Origin: Jacaranda mimosifolia
Taxonomy: Eukaryota; Streptophyta; Magnoliopsida; Lamiales; Bignoniaceae
NCBI GenBank assembly: GCA_018894105.1
Contig: CM032120.1
Location: 25,752,710 to 25,816,709 of the forward strand
Length of the DNA stretch: 64,000 nt
Reading direction: 5' to 3'
Made by a program: the position numbers and the translations under genes. The notes beneath the pieces are model-generated. The model had not been told where the DNA came from. It saw only the letters and a program-made list of their open reading frames with translations, and made no database searches. The number at the start of each line of letters is the position of its first letter. Within the stretch, counting starts at the first letter, position 1. This document shows positions 23,406 through 36,262 of the stretch, one piece after another.

Positions 23406-23723
23406 TATATAGATCTCTTCTATAGGGATGTGATTACATTGAACTAGGTTTAGCACTTATTTCCCTTTTAGATCCTTTCGTAAGACAAAAGCACATGGCA
23501 TTTATTTAGTAAAAGAATAAGAGAAAACTTTAAGTAGACTTCGTACTGTTGATAACTTTTGTGTTGGTCTGCTTTGCATTAGCCTCTAGAAAGTAGAAAC
23601 TATCCTCAAATTTCTCAGGCATAGGCTTCAATTCCACCTAATAAGAGCGCAAGTGAAGAAAGTAATGTGTTTATGAATAAATTAATTAAAATGGCAATTT
23701 TAGATCATTAATTAGTTTTTCAA
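23406..23723. other. AT-rich spacer without a gene
   Basis: Nothing recognisable on either strand. Confidence 0.5.
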
Positions 23724-23822
23724 TTTTTTTTTTTTTTTTAAAGAAACAATGTTCATTCGGATCAAACACGAAACCTCCTATATAATAGGAAGACTAATGC
23801 CAATTGGGCTACAAATCATTGG
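23724..23822 (-). mobile_element. tRNA-derived SINE-like copy
   Basis: Read on the minus strand: an A-box-like ttgtagcccaattggcatt, then a B-box-like gtttcgtgtttgatccgaa, and a poly(A) tail (16 T on the plus strand). The same phrase is found at 55563, 57377 and 57712. Confidence 0.65.
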
Positions 23823-24197
23823 ACAATTAGTTTTCAATCTTGAATTATATATTAATATTAATATTCTAACCTAGGCAACAAGCAAAGGCATTTGAGTGAT
23901 GTTCCCATATGAATGATGATCTGTTTGGTGCCATGGTGGGCAGCTTGACAGTGCCAAACTGACTTAAATCTAAAAATTATTTTTATATTTATCATCAACT
24001 TATACATTTATATTTATATTCATTAAATCATTTTAAGAATTATTACTGAAAACTTTATTATTATATTCATTTTCTAAATAAAACTCTAATTTAATCTCCA
24101 AATTGAGTTTTCACTTTCCACTCCCACAACCATTTCTCAAATTCCTTGTGACATCTCGTCATTTTACTCCATTCAAACGAAACCGTATGTAAGACAA

Positions 24198-24694
<497 letters not shown>

Positions 24695-25192
24695 GGTAAA
24701 TGTTTCGATATGAATTGTATATTTTGGATTATACGTTTTGGGAGTGAGGTTGGGGAATGTGAAATTTGTATTGGAGAATGTGATGTATGTTTATTTATAT
24801 TTTGATAATAGTTAAAAAAACTATTTTGGGGAGTTTTTGTATATTTGTTTATGTTTTGGGAGGAGATAATTTCGACTGTAGTAGTTAAATCAATGATTTT
24901 TTGTTGAATTTTTAGGGTGAAATGGAATTAAATAATATTTTTTATTGTAAAAATAATAATAAAATATATAATATGTATATGATGATTGAATATAATTTTT
25001 TAATTGTAAAAAGAATAATAAAATATTATAATATGTATATGTATACTTATTGGGTTTTTGGAAATTTGTCAATTAATTTGAATGGGTATTTTGGAAATTA
25101 GAATTTATTGTTTTGGAAAAAAAATGACCCCTATGTTTTGTTACATTTTGCCAAAATAAATTTATTTTAGCAAAATGTAACCAAACATAGCC
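24695..25192. mobile_element. MITE related to the one at 47746-48201
   Basis: The right end gttaccaaacatagcc-like ...ccaaacatagcc matches the GGCTATGTTCAC end of the other copy. The interior phrase gggaggagataatttcgact, gtagtagttaaatcaatgat, ttttttgttg parallels the reverse complement of 47746-48201 (ggggggataaattttactgt, agatgtcaaattagttac, ttttttgttggg). Flanks are ATA on both sides. The left end is poorly preserved. Confidence 0.55.
25140..25181. repeat. 42-bp near-perfect palindrome
   Basis: gttacattttgccaaaataaa is followed at once by its reverse complement with one mismatch. It would form a hairpin or cruciform at the end of the MITE. Confidence 0.9.
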
Positions 25193-25739
25193 ATAATTTT
25201 TTTGTATTTCACCTATAAAAGCACTGATACTGGATTATTCTCTAATCACGAGTTTACCACATGTTTTGTAGTATGTAATATTTTAGAAACTAAAACACTT
25301 CATACCACCCTTATAACTTAATAAGTAAAATTCATTTATTTTTGTTTATGTAGTTGTTTTATTACTTTTAAAAGTTGTAAATTTTTATAAGCAAATCACA
25401 ATATTCTAATAAAAGAAATCCTCGTAGTTGGTAAGCCTTTTTTATTATTTTTAAATATATTTTAATATAAATATCTAAAAATTATATATTTTAAATCTTA
25501 AGTAGTCAAAAAATAATTATTTAATTGAGATATAAAAACTAATTTAATAATAAAATTTTCAATTGAAAATAAAGTGATCATAATTATATAAGTACAAAAG
25601 CAATTTATGAAATATAAAAATGAGTTACTTATTTTAAAATAATTTAGTTATGAACTACTTTGTTTACATAAATCTTGATTTTATTGGATAAAAATATAAA
25701 ATTAAATAAAAAATAATTTATTTAATGCTCTAGCTGAAA
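25193..25739. other. AT-rich spacer without a gene
   Basis: No coding frame or definable repeat. Confidence 0.5.
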
Positions 25740-26830
25740 AAATTATAATTGATAAATCTTAGCTCATAGTTATTAAATGGCACTAAATTAGTGATATTTT
25801 ATAATATAATTATACAAAAAAATTAAATAATATAATGGTAATTATAAAATAATAGTACTATAATTTAATATTTGATAGCATTTGATTATTAAATGACAAA
25901 CAAAATAATAATATTTGATTGAAAATGACGAGATAAATGTGATTGATCAAATATATCTAACTAGTGCAATTAACGTTTTTTAGACAAATAATACTATATA
26001 TAATTCTAGTGTCATTTGGGGCACAAAAAAAAAAAGGTCATAAAATATTTAGCAGCATTGGCTCAATGACATTTTATAGTGCAATGACACACATAAGTAA
26101 TATAGTGATAGTTGAAAAAATATGTATTATGATAAAATATTTGTTTGATTATTAGATGATATATAAACTAATGGTATTTGATTAAAAATGCTAATAAAAA
26201 TGAAACTAAAAGGCATTTAACTAGTACCAATAACTTTTCTTAAAACATATTGCTCATATTTATTTATGGTATCATTTGAAAAAAAATACAACAAAATATT
26301 TAGTACACTAATTTAGTGATATTTTATAGCATACTGATATATAAGAGTAATATGGTGATAATTCTATAAAAATGTCCATATAATACACTATTTAAAGGCC
26401 CTGAAATAAATGACAAATGAAAATAGTGATATCTGATTAAAAATACCAATATAAACGTATTTAAAAGGTATTTAAATAGTGCCGCTAGTTTTTTCTTAAA
26501 AAAATATCATTCATATTTATTTATGATGTAATTGGTAAAAAATGCTACAAACTATTTAGTGTCATTAATTTAACACCGTTTTATAGTGTCGATTGTGTAG
26601 TGGTATATTAAAGTAATATAATGATAATAATAAAAAGTACCACTATAATATAATACTCAGTGGCAATTGATTAATAAACATTATGAAAACGTAACTTTGT
26701 TGAAAATACTAACATAACTATATTGTAAAAACACTTAACTAGTATTACTACCTTTTTTTTCTTTTGGAAAAAGTATCACTCATAATTTAATTATAGTGTG
26801 ACATGAAATAAGTACCACAAAAATGGATAC
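25740..26830. repeat. AT-rich tandem array, about 260-bp unit, four diverged copies
   Basis: A phrase like tatttgattaaaaatrcyaa recurs near 25914, 26177, 26433 and 26696 (spacing 263, 256, 263). Other phrases keep the same period: tagtgatattttatag, aaaatatttagtr and aactagtrccaataac. Confidence 0.82.
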
Positions 26831-26987
26831 AGGTACATTAGTAACTGTAAATTTTAATTTATGTATTATTATAATTTATTTATTAAATTAATTATTTTAT
26901 ATATTTTAATGTATTAATTAAATTAATCATATTTTTTTTAAAAATATCAAGTATAAAAGTTTTTGCCCCTTTTTTTAACATAGTTAC

Positions 26988-27758
26988 TAATGAGGGTCAA
27001 AATTGTATATGCTTGGATTGGGATAGATTCTGAGTGTGTCGACCTATCTAATCGAGTAGCTGATTTTTGGGCTGAGTCCTGTAATCACGAGCAAACGTCA
27101 GGCTAGCCGAGGTGCCCTCAACTATAGCACTCTAACGCTCAAATCAGTATAAGAACAACTAGATAAGATGAGGAGTAGAGTGGGGGCTTTGTAATATAGA
27201 ATGACATACATTTGATGAGCCTACAAATAGGGTATTTAAAGCCTTCCCCAAATGAGGAATTTGTCTGAGATGCCCTTATCCTACAGAAAGGGCTCTTGTC
27301 CTTGCATGAAAGGCTTTAGGTCATCTCCCATTCTTGTACTATTCCAGGTGGCTTCATCTCTAGGTTTCATGGATAGAACAGTACACTGGAGGCGAGCCCC
27401 CTGCTTGGTGTAGCAGTATGGGTGGTACTGGGGAGGCACGCGCCATTAATGCAGAGGCATGTCGCCTGTCATGGCATTTAATGCTGTAAAGAAGCGATCC
27501 TGCAGTGAGTCGACCTCGCTGATCCACAATGGGGTCGACCTCAGGGTGGATTGACGACCTGTGGAAGAGGTAGCCGAACATTATGGTCAAATGAGTTGAG
27601 CGTCTAACTTCGGACTGCAGCCTAGTCGAATGACACCTGCGTTGTTCAGCGCGCCCTCTAAAAAGAGGCGTGATTTGGTCCCGAGGATAAAATGGGTTTG
27701 ATTGTATACTCTTAGGTCTATAGTCTTTGGGCTGAGTCTATTGGGCCATCCTATATCA
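26988..27758 (-). repeat. 3' LTR of Tat-type element 1
   Basis: Direct repeat of 34369-35104, ending on the minus strand in CCCTCATTA (CATCA in the other copy) and beginning TGATAT. The TATA region is degraded here (ttaaatac near 27232-27240). Confidence 0.92.
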
Positions 27759-27761
27759 TGA

Positions 27762-27780
27762 GTCCGTCTCCCCACTTCCG
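27762..27780 (-). promoter_or_regulatory. Polypurine tract of element 1
   Basis: Minus strand cggaagtggggagacggac, directly before the 3' LTR start TGATAT. This is the expected primer site for plus-strand DNA synthesis. Confidence 0.75.
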
Positions 27781-27976
27781 AATTGTGAATGAGATGATCA
27801 ATGAGAAGGATTGGGGAGTATTTTGGTGTGAAGATACGAGGGTCCATCGATGAGGATTTTTAAAAGTCGACTTGGGTTTAGCACATTTAATACATCGGTT
27901 ACATCGTTCCAAGCGTAGCGTCCAACTATGGTTATGCCATTATTACAGATGCTTGGGGTTCCCGCGCTTGAATGCC

Positions 27977-27984
27977 TATAAATA
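27977..27984 (+). promoter_or_regulatory. TATA box of the antisense gene in element 1
   Basis: TATAAATA in the context gcCTATAAATAagcgc. Element 2 has the same box (gcCTATAAATAgatgc, 42635-42642, minus) at the equivalent place, between the 3' LTR and the antisense gene. Confidence 0.75.
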
Positions 27985-28009
27985 AGCGCAGTTAAAGTCT
28001 TCATTTTTA

Positions 28010-30611
28010 CTTTTACCGCTCTGTATCTGGTCAAATTATGAGCCAACTGCTTTTCCTGCAATTGCTTTGTGCCTTAGACTTCATCAAAATCGAGTAAGTC
28101 TTTTCCTCAAGTTTATTTGAGTTGCTCCTTTGTTTGAGAAATACAGCATTTATCTGCTTCTGAGGGTACCTAGGGGGATAGTGAGGTCACTCATTCTAAT
28201 CGGTTGGGGGATCGACAAGTAAGTCGAGCAGCTCATCTAGCGATAGCTTGAGCTCCAGTAGCTCAAACAGCGATCGCGCTGCTGGAGGGGGTGATGCTAG
28301 GCCAAGTCAGGCCCCAGTGTCACATGGTCGACTATTCACCCCTAACCACTGTAGTGAAATAGTATCTAAGATAACTCCTGCCGACCTAGCACATATTAGC
28401 CAGGGGTATCATGTCCCCCAGGAGTATGAGCTCATAGTACCTGGATAGCGTGATAGGATGCATCGACCTCCAGTTGGGTGTAAAACTATGTTCAATGAGG
28501 CCTTTTGATGCGGTCTTAGGTTCCCCTTAGCTGGACCTATAATCGAACTGCTTAGGGGTTTAGAAGTATGTATAACCCAGCTGTTGCCAAATTGCTTCTT
28601 GACTATATATAGTTTTATCGTTTTAATGCACTTATTCGATCAGCCCACCACCTTTGCAAATTTTTCCAGCCTTTGGTTTTTATTACCTCATTGCTCGACC
28701 CTGCCGAAAATTTCTTGTCACCCCGGCCTCTTTCTACGGGCAAAAGTGGAAAAAACATTACCTATATGTTCGAGTGGCTGGGGGCTTCAATATTCCAAGG
28801 GGTTGGTGGATGAGGCACGTCGAGATGCCAGGTAACTTAACCCCAACTTGGCTGAACACATTCATCTAGGACTTGATTAAGTGTGGTCAGGTGGAGGCCT
28901 CGGTGTTTATCGATGAGATGAGTTTAGTGTTGGCTGGCTCATCGCTAGCTCAGCTAGACTTGCCAGCAAGCAATAGACTAGGTAGCTAGTGATGTCGATT
29001 ATTAACTAGTTTGTTTACTTGCATTCATCATTTTGCTCAACTCTAAAGTTTTGTTATTTATGTTGTTGGAAGATCGAGACGAGACTATGAACCAATCAAG
29101 AGCAGAGGCTTTGGCTAGGGCCCAGAGGAATGTGCAGCGGCATCAGGCTATGGCAGCTCGATGAGGAATGGCACTGGTCGTGGTGGCGCAGCCCGAGGCA
29201 ATAACACTATTGCCATCACCAACTCCATCACCAGCTCGGCCAGTGGTGACTACCGAAAGCAGCCCTGTAGGTCGGGAGAAAAGCTCAATGGTCGATCTGG
29301 CTGAACCTGCTCCGAAGAGAACAGCGGCCAAGAAGGGCAAAGGAAAATCTGCGGGATCGGGCCAGCTTTTCAGATATGACCTGCTCGAGTAATGCGGAGA
29401 CAATACGCTGTTCGACTTACCGAAGCTACCGTCGCCCCATTTTGAGATAGAGCCAAGCATGGCTATCCATAATTCATATTCCATGGAGATGGTGGGGTCG
29501 ATCGAAGCCGTTCCTCTAAAGGTGATGAAGGTCGAACTGTTGGCATCCGACTAGAAGAAATTGATGGAACTGAGTCAGGACGCTGCACTCAAAGCTCTAG
29601 CTTATCACTCTAACATGGTAAGGGATTGGTCGATAAGTTTATCTCGTAAAGTTTTACGTGCTGGTCGAGTACTGTTCGCTCATCAAAAATTGTTGTTTTT
29701 CAAGTGAGCTAGCTAGGCTACCATTTTTACATGAGGTCGGAGCTAGCCCTAGCCAACCGTGAGCATCTGCAAGAGGGTGCAGATTTGGAGATGCTTAAGG
29801 CTCAGGTCGAGTCTTCACAGACGAGAGTCGAAGAGCTGACAAATGAGGTCGAGGATCTCAACAGCCAGCTCCAACTGAAAGATAGTCAGCTGGTCGCCGC
29901 CATCACTAAGAAGACAAGGTTGTATGAGCTGCTAAACCAGGCCAGGATGGATGCGCAGCATGGCTATGAGTCTGGTCAGGCAGCCGGGCGTAATGCGGCG
30001 ATCCAGGAAGCTCGAGTTGAATTCTATAGGAAGATACCTCTGATGCGGCGAGAAATCGTGCAGCAGTTTATGATGTGCTCAGCCTTCCAGGATGCAAGCG
30101 TTATCTTCTCTATGGATGACGCTAAGAACGCGTTCGATAAAGCGATCAAGCAGCTTGAGTATTTGGGCTATGTTTTTTGAGCGGAGGATAAAGATTGCAT
30201 TAGCCCACCCTGGACGAGTAGTTGCAAATGTATCCAGAGGTCGATGAGGCTGAAGAGGGAGTTGCAGATATTCCTATGGTCGAGGGAGCTGCAGAGGCTC
30301 CTCCTGCTGAGCCCCTGATAGAGGTGCAGAAAAAAGTGGTCGAAGTGGCAAAGAAGTTGGATGAGGTGGCAAAAGAGTTTGCCTTTACAAAATAATTTGC
30401 GTTCGAGATTTGCAACGGCATGGTCGACGCTGTTGAGTATCTCCCGCCAGTCGGAGGTGAATTCTTGGCTGACGAGGCAAGACCTTCTCGGCTAACGACA
30501 ACTACTATTCCTCTTGCTAGTGCGGTGCCCAAGCAGAGAGCGAACAGCCCTATGGTAGTTTCCATCCCTTCGAGCGATGAACTCGACCAGGCGATTGAGG
30601 AGGGTACTTGA
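28010..30611 (+). pseudogene. Antisense gene of element 1 (transposon-protein-like domain plus coiled coil)
   Basis: Transcribed against the retrotransposon. A first exon ends at a GTAAGT donor (28094). Protein-coding exons start about 28165 with a Ser-rich segment, then SHGRLFTPN and EIVSKITPADL. A domain with LLRGLEVCITQL and LPNCFLTIYSFIVLMHLFDQ resembles the family annotated as putative gypsy-type transposon protein. GWWMRHVEMPGN follows. Intron 2 (28982-29072) precedes a Pro/Lys-rich basic piece (29168-29392). Intron 3 (29618-29735, GT-AG) precedes a coiled coil (29731-30180; ELTNEVEDLNSQLQLKDSQL). The C-terminus includes VAKKLDEVAKEF and ends IPSSDELDQAIEEGT at 30611. In-frame stops lie near 28447, 28507 and 30394, and the frame shifts near 30180, so this copy is broken. 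The function is unknown. Its layout matches the antisense gene of element 2 throughout. Confidence 0.82.
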
Positions 30612-31016
30612 GGTGCACATATTGAGGGCGCGGGGCCGTACAATAACTGAGCTCCTTACTTTCTGAGTCTGATCTCCCTGCATGGCTTTTTCTGTCGATG
30701 ATTGTTCACTGTACTTTTGTTTTTACTTTCCTAAGTTTGTAATTGGGAACATTTGAATGAAATTGTTTATGACTACAAGTCTATTTCACTTTTAGCATTT
30801 TTGTTTCCGTCGAATTTTAATTGTTGATAAGTAAACAATTCAATCTGATATAGTGTGATACTGGAAATAATGGAACTAATCCAAGATACTCGTCGACCCT
30901 TGGTGTTGATTATGCACTGTCATATTTTGGTAGAATGATAGCTCTTGTCGAACGAACCATATTAACTTAATGTATCACACTGAGTAGGCTTCAACAACAG
31001 GGTCGAGTTTTATTTA
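30612..31016. other. Spacer between antisense gene and truncated pol
   Basis: No gene. Pol breaks off here, just after ALSRFI of the reverse transcriptase connection; about 2 kb of RNase H and integrase expected from element 2 is absent. Confidence 0.6.
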
Positions 31017-32018
31017 TTATTCTTTAATGAACCTACTAAGGGCTATTATCCTGCCAACCATGCAGTGTACGTCCCAGACTGTTCGGGGTCGGGCAATATC
31101 AAAAATTGCCTGGATCTTCTGTGGGTTTGCTTCGACCCCCATTTGACTAACCATGTAACCTAGGAACTTGCCTTCTTGAACTCCGAAGGTATACTTGTTG
31201 GGATTTAATTTCATACCAAATGCCTGTAGTATCGAGAAGGTATGGTCGAAGTCAATTAGGTGACCCTCAGTTTTTTCTGTCTTGACGATCATGTCGTCAA
31301 CATAAACTTCCATGGACTTTTCAATCTCATTCTTGAACATGAAGTTGACTAATCTCTGGTAAGTTGCTCCTACATTTTTTAGCCCAAAGGGCATGACCAA
31401 GAAATAATATACCCCATTGGGGATGATGAAAGAGGTCTTATCCTTATCCTCTTGTGCCATGAATATTTGATAATAGCTTTGAAATGCATCCATCATGCTC
31501 AACAGTTCTCAACCAACTATAAAATCCACTAGTAAATCTATGTGAGGCAGGGGTTAAGGATCTTTAGGGCAAGATTTATTCAAATCGGTAAAGTCATTAC
31601 ACATACGTCATTTCCCCTTATTCTTGGGGACGAGTACAATATTGCAAAGCTAAGAGGGATATTAAGTTGCTACAATATATCCTGCTTCTTAGAGTTTGTT
31701 GACCTCTTCTTCAATGATCTAGGATCTCTCAGTGTTGAAGGTCCATGTCTTCTGTTTCACTGGTTTATATGAGGGGTCCATATTGAGGCGGTGGACAATA
31801 ACACTGGGGTCGATTCCTTGGAGGTCGGAAGCTTTCCATGCAAACACGTTGATATTTTTGCGAAGGAAATCGACCATAAGACACTCCATGCGGTGGCCCA
31901 TATTACTTCCAATCCAAGTGGTCTTGTCACGGTTTCGAGGTTCCAGTTCGACTATTTTGAACTTCCCTAGGGACTCAACCCTAGTGTCCTCTAGTTTCCA
32001 TTTCTTGCTCGCCTTCAC
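31010..32018 (-). pseudogene. Reverse transcriptase of element 1
   Basis: Minus strand. The N-terminal part (31719-32018) has VDFLRKNINVFAWKASDLQG. The palm follows with VLVPKNKGK, RMCNDFTDLNK and SCPKDPYP, with scattered stops at 31503-31720. The piece 31017-31502 is open: MMDAFQSYYQIFMA, FLVMPFGLKN and the intact catalytic box YVDDMIV. Of the three Tat-type elements here it is the only one whose catalytic box is unaltered. It ends abruptly at ALSRFIKE near 31017. Confidence 0.9.
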
Positions 32019-32550
32019 TTCCTCAGGTTCCGCTACAGGGGCGTCCCTGAGGACTTCAGCTGAGTTTGGTTCTTCTGCTCACTATTTTCAACCGAAATGG
32101 TGTAGTAGCGCCATGCTTTCTTTATGTTGCATAGGAGCTCGCCTATGCTTGCTGGGGTTAGGAATTTGATTTTCATGTGGTATGTTGAGATAATGGCCCT
32201 GAAGTCGTTTAGTACTGGTTGACCGATGATGACATTATAAGCAAATAGAGCATCAACGACCAGGTAATTTATCATAAGGGTCCTGCTACGGGGGGCTCCT
32301 CCAAACGAGGTGGACAGGTTGATGGATCCATCCAGAATGATTTTCGATCCCCCAAACCCAACCAAGAACGTACAGACTGGCTCAAATTTTAACTACCCCA
32401 AATTCATTCTTTCTAAGGTTGAAAAAAATATGATATTAGCAGAGCTGCCGTTGTCAAACAAGACCTTTCTTACTTCAAAATTGGCTACTTCGACTGTTAC
32501 AACCATGGGGCAGTCTATCTTGCGGTTGACCCTTTTATTCTGAAAGTGGT
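32019..32550 (-). pseudogene. Protease of element 1
   Basis: Minus strand. DNGSSANIIF near 32430-32460 is the aspartic protease motif (DNG in place of DTG, as in both other copies). VGFGGSKI, MINYLVVDALFAYNVIIGQP and STYHMKIKF follow at 32033-32365. It cleaves the gag-pol polyprotein in an active element. A stop after the catalytic segment breaks the frame. Confidence 0.85.
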
Positions 32551-32819
32551 TGAGGTCTACTTCAGTGAAGGAGATTGGCTCTGTGCTGGTTGAGAGCTAA
32601 AAAATTATCTCGACCCGGGCTGATTTGGTCGATTCCAGTCATTGCTGGTTCTACCTTTTAGAGGACTTCGAGTCTTCCCCAGTGGGACCTCCCGTAATCA
32701 TGTCGATAACTCTTCGAATGGGTAGGTGGGGATCTTAGGCAGGTTTCTTTCCTTTATCTTCCCTTATCGAGCTAACTAACCTTTCTCTACGGAGAGACCA
32801 GTCAGTTTTGCCCCCATCT

Positions 32820-33830
32820 TACTTAGCATGCTCATCGATGTATTTCTTGAGATGGCCTTGTCAGATTAGCCTCTTGATCTCATCGTGCAAGTTAAAGCAG
32901 TCGTCCGTGTCATGGCCCTTTTGCTTGTGAAAATAGCAGTACTTCTTTGATTTTTTGATGGCCTCCGTCTCAGCCAGTTTCCTAGGCTTTTTTAGGAGGT
33001 TATCATGCTAGATGGTGAACAACACCTCTTTCCTTGGGAGATTAAGCAGGGTATAATCATGGAAGCACTTAATGGGAGATCGACGACCTTTCCTGTGCTG
33101 ACGATCATCTTTCTCCTTGTTCTTCTTCTTGTCGACTTAGGGTTGCCATATTTAAGTTTGTTCATGTCCTCTTGAGTTATATATGTTTCCACAAGGTCTA
33201 GCAGCTCCTCCATCAACCGGGCCCACTCTCACACCAATAAGTTGGCATATTCTTTGTGTTTGAGGCCTAAGAAAAGCACATCAATCAGGAACTCAATCTG
33301 GGGGCTATCAATCTTTAACACTTCCGTATTAAACCTGGTGAAAAAGTTGCGAAGGGATTCCCCTTTATTCTGATTCACTGTATGGAGGTGGGTGTGAGAG
33401 AGTTTTGCCAGCCGAAGTTTTGCCTTCCTTCGGCTGGCAAATTGGTGCAGAAATTTGTCACACAACTAGTCATATAAATATATCAACGCCAGCTCCAGCT
33501 TAACAAACCAATCAAGCGCAATCCCTTAGAAAGTGGTCACCAACATCTTAGCATGGATGTAGTTATTATGCCCATGCAGTTGCATCATGTGCTCGAATTG
33601 CATTAAGTGTTCATTTAGGTCCAATGAGTCATCATACTGGGGCAGTCCGATCAGGACCTTAGTGTCTACGGCGATGCACTCGTCAATGATTTCCTTAACG
33701 AAAGGAGATTCTCTCTTTTGGTGAAACCTCGGTGGCCCATTATGGTAGTGATTTCTCTCAATACTTCTCTTTGGAATCTCCTCCAAACACCATTTAGCTA
33801 CTAGACTTGATGAGATACCTCCTCTCACTC
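32820..33830 (-). pseudogene. Gag of element 1
   Basis: Minus strand pieces 33526-33828 (QYDDSLDLNEHLMQFEHMM), 33229-33465 (FASRRKAKL, LRNFFTRFNTEVLKI, LGLKHKEYANLLV) and 32992-33216 (LLDLVETYITQEDMNK). Then the zinc motif CYFHKQKGHDTDDC near 32895-32940. The pieces match gag of element 3 almost phrase by phrase. Frame changes separate them, so no intact gag is made. Confidence 0.9.
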
Positions 33831-34350
33831 CTCTCTATCAGCTTGAGATACGTTTCTGAACGATTGAGGTCTCAAGCGCTCGACCCTATCGCGCTGCGGG
33901 ATCTCGAATGGGTCAACCACCATGATCAATGGAATTTGCCACTTCTTCCCGAGGGGCAGGTCGGGCAACTTCCCTAGGAAAACGTCCTGGACTGGGTTTG
34001 CATCTTGAGGGAGGTCACCTAGACTCTAGTTGGCCATGATTCTCTTTAGGCGGTCTCTCCTCAAGAGGTGCTAGTTGCAGGGTGGCGCTGGTTGCTAGTT
34101 CTAGTTGGATGGTATGTCGATTCAGAGCAGCGAAAAGTTGAGCAAAAATTTGTGCGGATATCTGCTCGCTAATGAGTTGCATTAATTAGGGCATGGTTAG
34201 GGTGACCACCTGTTCTAGTTGAGCGCTCGATCCTGGCACGCCAGGTTCTTGCTGAGGTTGGGGATGAGGAGTGACAGACCTCCTATTCTCTTCTCTTTCT
34301 AAAGCAACTCGCATATTGTTAACCATTTTTCAATCGCGGACTCAAGAGTT
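33831..34350 (-). other. Leader and gag start of element 1
   Basis: Between the first clear gag phrase and the primer-binding site. Probably encodes the poorly conserved N-terminus of gag; no open frame of length remains. Confidence 0.5.
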
Positions 34351-34368
34351 CCCACAGACGGCGCCAAA
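34351..34368 (-). promoter_or_regulatory. Primer-binding site of element 1
   Basis: Minus strand tttggcgccgtctgtggg next to the 5' LTR. The TGGCGCC core is typical of plant gypsy elements primed by a host tRNA (tRNA-Asp type). Confidence 0.85.
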
Positions 34369-35104
34369 TGATGAGGGTCAAAATTGTATATGCTTGGATT
34401 GGGATAGATTCTGAGTGTGTCGACCTATCTGGTCGAGTAGCTAACTTATGGGCTGAATCCTGCAATCACAAGCAAATGTCAGGCCAACTGAGATGCCCTC
34501 GGCTATCGCACTCCGACACTCAAGCTAGTATGAGAACGACCAGATAAGATGAGCAATAGAGTGAGGGCTTTGTAGTATAGAATGACATACCTTTGATAAG
34601 CTTACAAAGGGGGTATTTATAGCCTTCCCCAAGTGAGGGATTTGTCTGAGATGCCCTTATCCTACAGAAAGGGCTTTTGTCCTTACATGAGGGGCTTTAG
34701 GTCATCTCATATTCTTGTACTATTCCAGGTGGCTTCATATCCAAGTCTTATGGCCAGAATAGTACACTGGAGGCATGCCCTCTGCCTAGCGCGGCAGTAT
34801 GGGCGGCATGCGCCATTAATGCGGAGGCATACCGCCTGTTAGGGCATTTAATGTGGCAGAGAAGGGATCCTGCAGTGACTAGGCCTCGCTGGTCGGCAAT
34901 AAGGTCGACCTTAGGGTAGGTTGACTACTTGTGGAAGAGGTAGCCGAACATTATGGTCGAATGAGTCGAGCGTCTGACTTCGAACCGCGGCCTATTCAAA
35001 TAATACCTACGTTGTTCAGCGCACCCTCTAAAAAGAGGCGTGAGGGATCGACCGAGGCCAACAGCGTGATTTGTCGACTAGATCTATAAGGTCATCCCAT
35101 ATCA
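34369..35104 (-). repeat. 5' LTR of Tat-type element 1
   Basis: Begins TGATATGGG and ends CCCTCATCA on the minus strand. TATAAATA is preserved at about 34615-34622 (minus). Target duplication GTTAC follows on the right. Confidence 0.93.
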
Positions 35105-35109
35105 GTTAC

Positions 35110-35824
35110 AAAAGATATACATTATGATAATTGATATATATGAAACTAGATATTTGGTCACATATTAAATTTCCCTCCCTTCAAGAATTTACTTCCAATT
35201 TCCCTCCAAAACTATTCCCTCCAATTTCCTCCAAAACTTTACCTCCAGTTTCCTTTCAAAATTACTTCCCTCCGATTTCCATAAATAATTACCCTAATAT
35301 TTCTCCTTTATCATATATATTTTTTGTTTTTTTAGACAAATTAGAATATATGTCCAATTTCCTTTTACCTTTATTACTTTTTTTATTTTCTTCTTTATAT
35401 TTGTTATAATATTTATTAATTATATGATGTTTTCTTCATTTTTGTAGACATTAAATTCATAAACAGTAATAATGTAAGTTAAATAAGAATAAAGAAATAA
35501 AAAAGTCATTGAAAAATTCTTTGAAAAAATATAGATGAGAAATATTGTGTAAAGAAAATTAAAATCTATGCAAAATGATGACAAAATATAAATATTCAAG
35601 GAAATATTTAAATCTATAAAATTGAAAAATGAGTAGAACAAAAAAATATAATTCCATTGTTCCAATTTGCCACTAGGGATGGCAGTGGGTGGGTTAGGCT
35701 TGCCCCATACCCTGCCCGGTGAGACCATACCCCGCATCTTCTCATCCCATCAGGTTGGCAGCCTTAACTCACCAACCCGAAAAGAATTAGAAAAATTGAG
35801 AATTAAGACATTGATAATAAACTG
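35110..35824. other. AT-rich spacer with pyrimidine-rich repeats and a MITE-like scrap
   Basis: 35160-35290 repeats ttccctcca-like phrases. 35672-35760 (gggatggcagtgggtgggtt and onward) resembles the GGGT-rich ends of the hAT-like MITE at 58190 and may be a fragment of such an element. No gene. Confidence 0.5.
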
Positions 35825-36262
35825 GATTGCCCCTTTATTGCCTCAGTTGAAATCACTAACTCTGAGGTCAGGAAGATTTTGGTCGACAATGGCAGCTCTA
35901 CAAATATAATTTTATTGTCGACACTGAAGAGAATGAACATAGGGAAGCTGAAGTTTAAGCCTATGTACACCCTGCTGGTCGGATTCAGGGGATCTGAGAT
36001 CTCCCTAAAGGGTCTATAAACTTGTCTACTTCATTTGGAGAAGTGCCTTAACGAAGACGCTTATGGTCAACTACGTGGTCATTGACACACCATTTGCTTG
36101 TAGTGCTATTACTGGACAACCAGCGCTAAATGACTTTAGGGCCATAGTCTCAACCTACCACATGAAGGTCAAGTTTCCAATGGCTGCTGGGACTGGTGAA
36201 CTGCTTTGCAACATGAAGAAAGCTTGGCGATCTTACAAAATCTCAATCGAGGCGAATGAATA
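35825..36262 (+). pseudogene. Protease of element 2
   Basis: ILVDNGSSTNIILLSTLKR near 35876-35935 carries the catalytic motif. After stops and a frame change, MVNYVVIDTPFACSAITGQP and STYHMKVKFP follow in the open piece 36063-36260. It corresponds phrase by phrase to element 1. Confidence 0.88.

Larger units (their letters stand above)
26988..35104 (-). mobile_element. Ty3/gypsy element, Tat type, internally deleted (element 1)
   Basis: Minus-strand element with 3' LTR at 26988-27758, 5' LTR at 34369-35104, and a perfect target duplication GTTAC (26983-26987 and 35105-35109). Reading leftwards from the 5' LTR: primer-binding site, gag, protease, reverse transcriptase up to about 31017, then an antisense gene (plus strand), polypurine tract and 3' LTR. 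RNase H and integrase are missing. The Tat assignment rests on the DNGSS protease, the gag zinc motif, the antisense gene and the similarity to element 2, which has an additional RNase H. Confidence 0.93.

Noticed and set aside
29143..29484. 113-codon minus-strand frame
   Set aside because: It is the shadow of the basic exon of the antisense gene on the plus strand.
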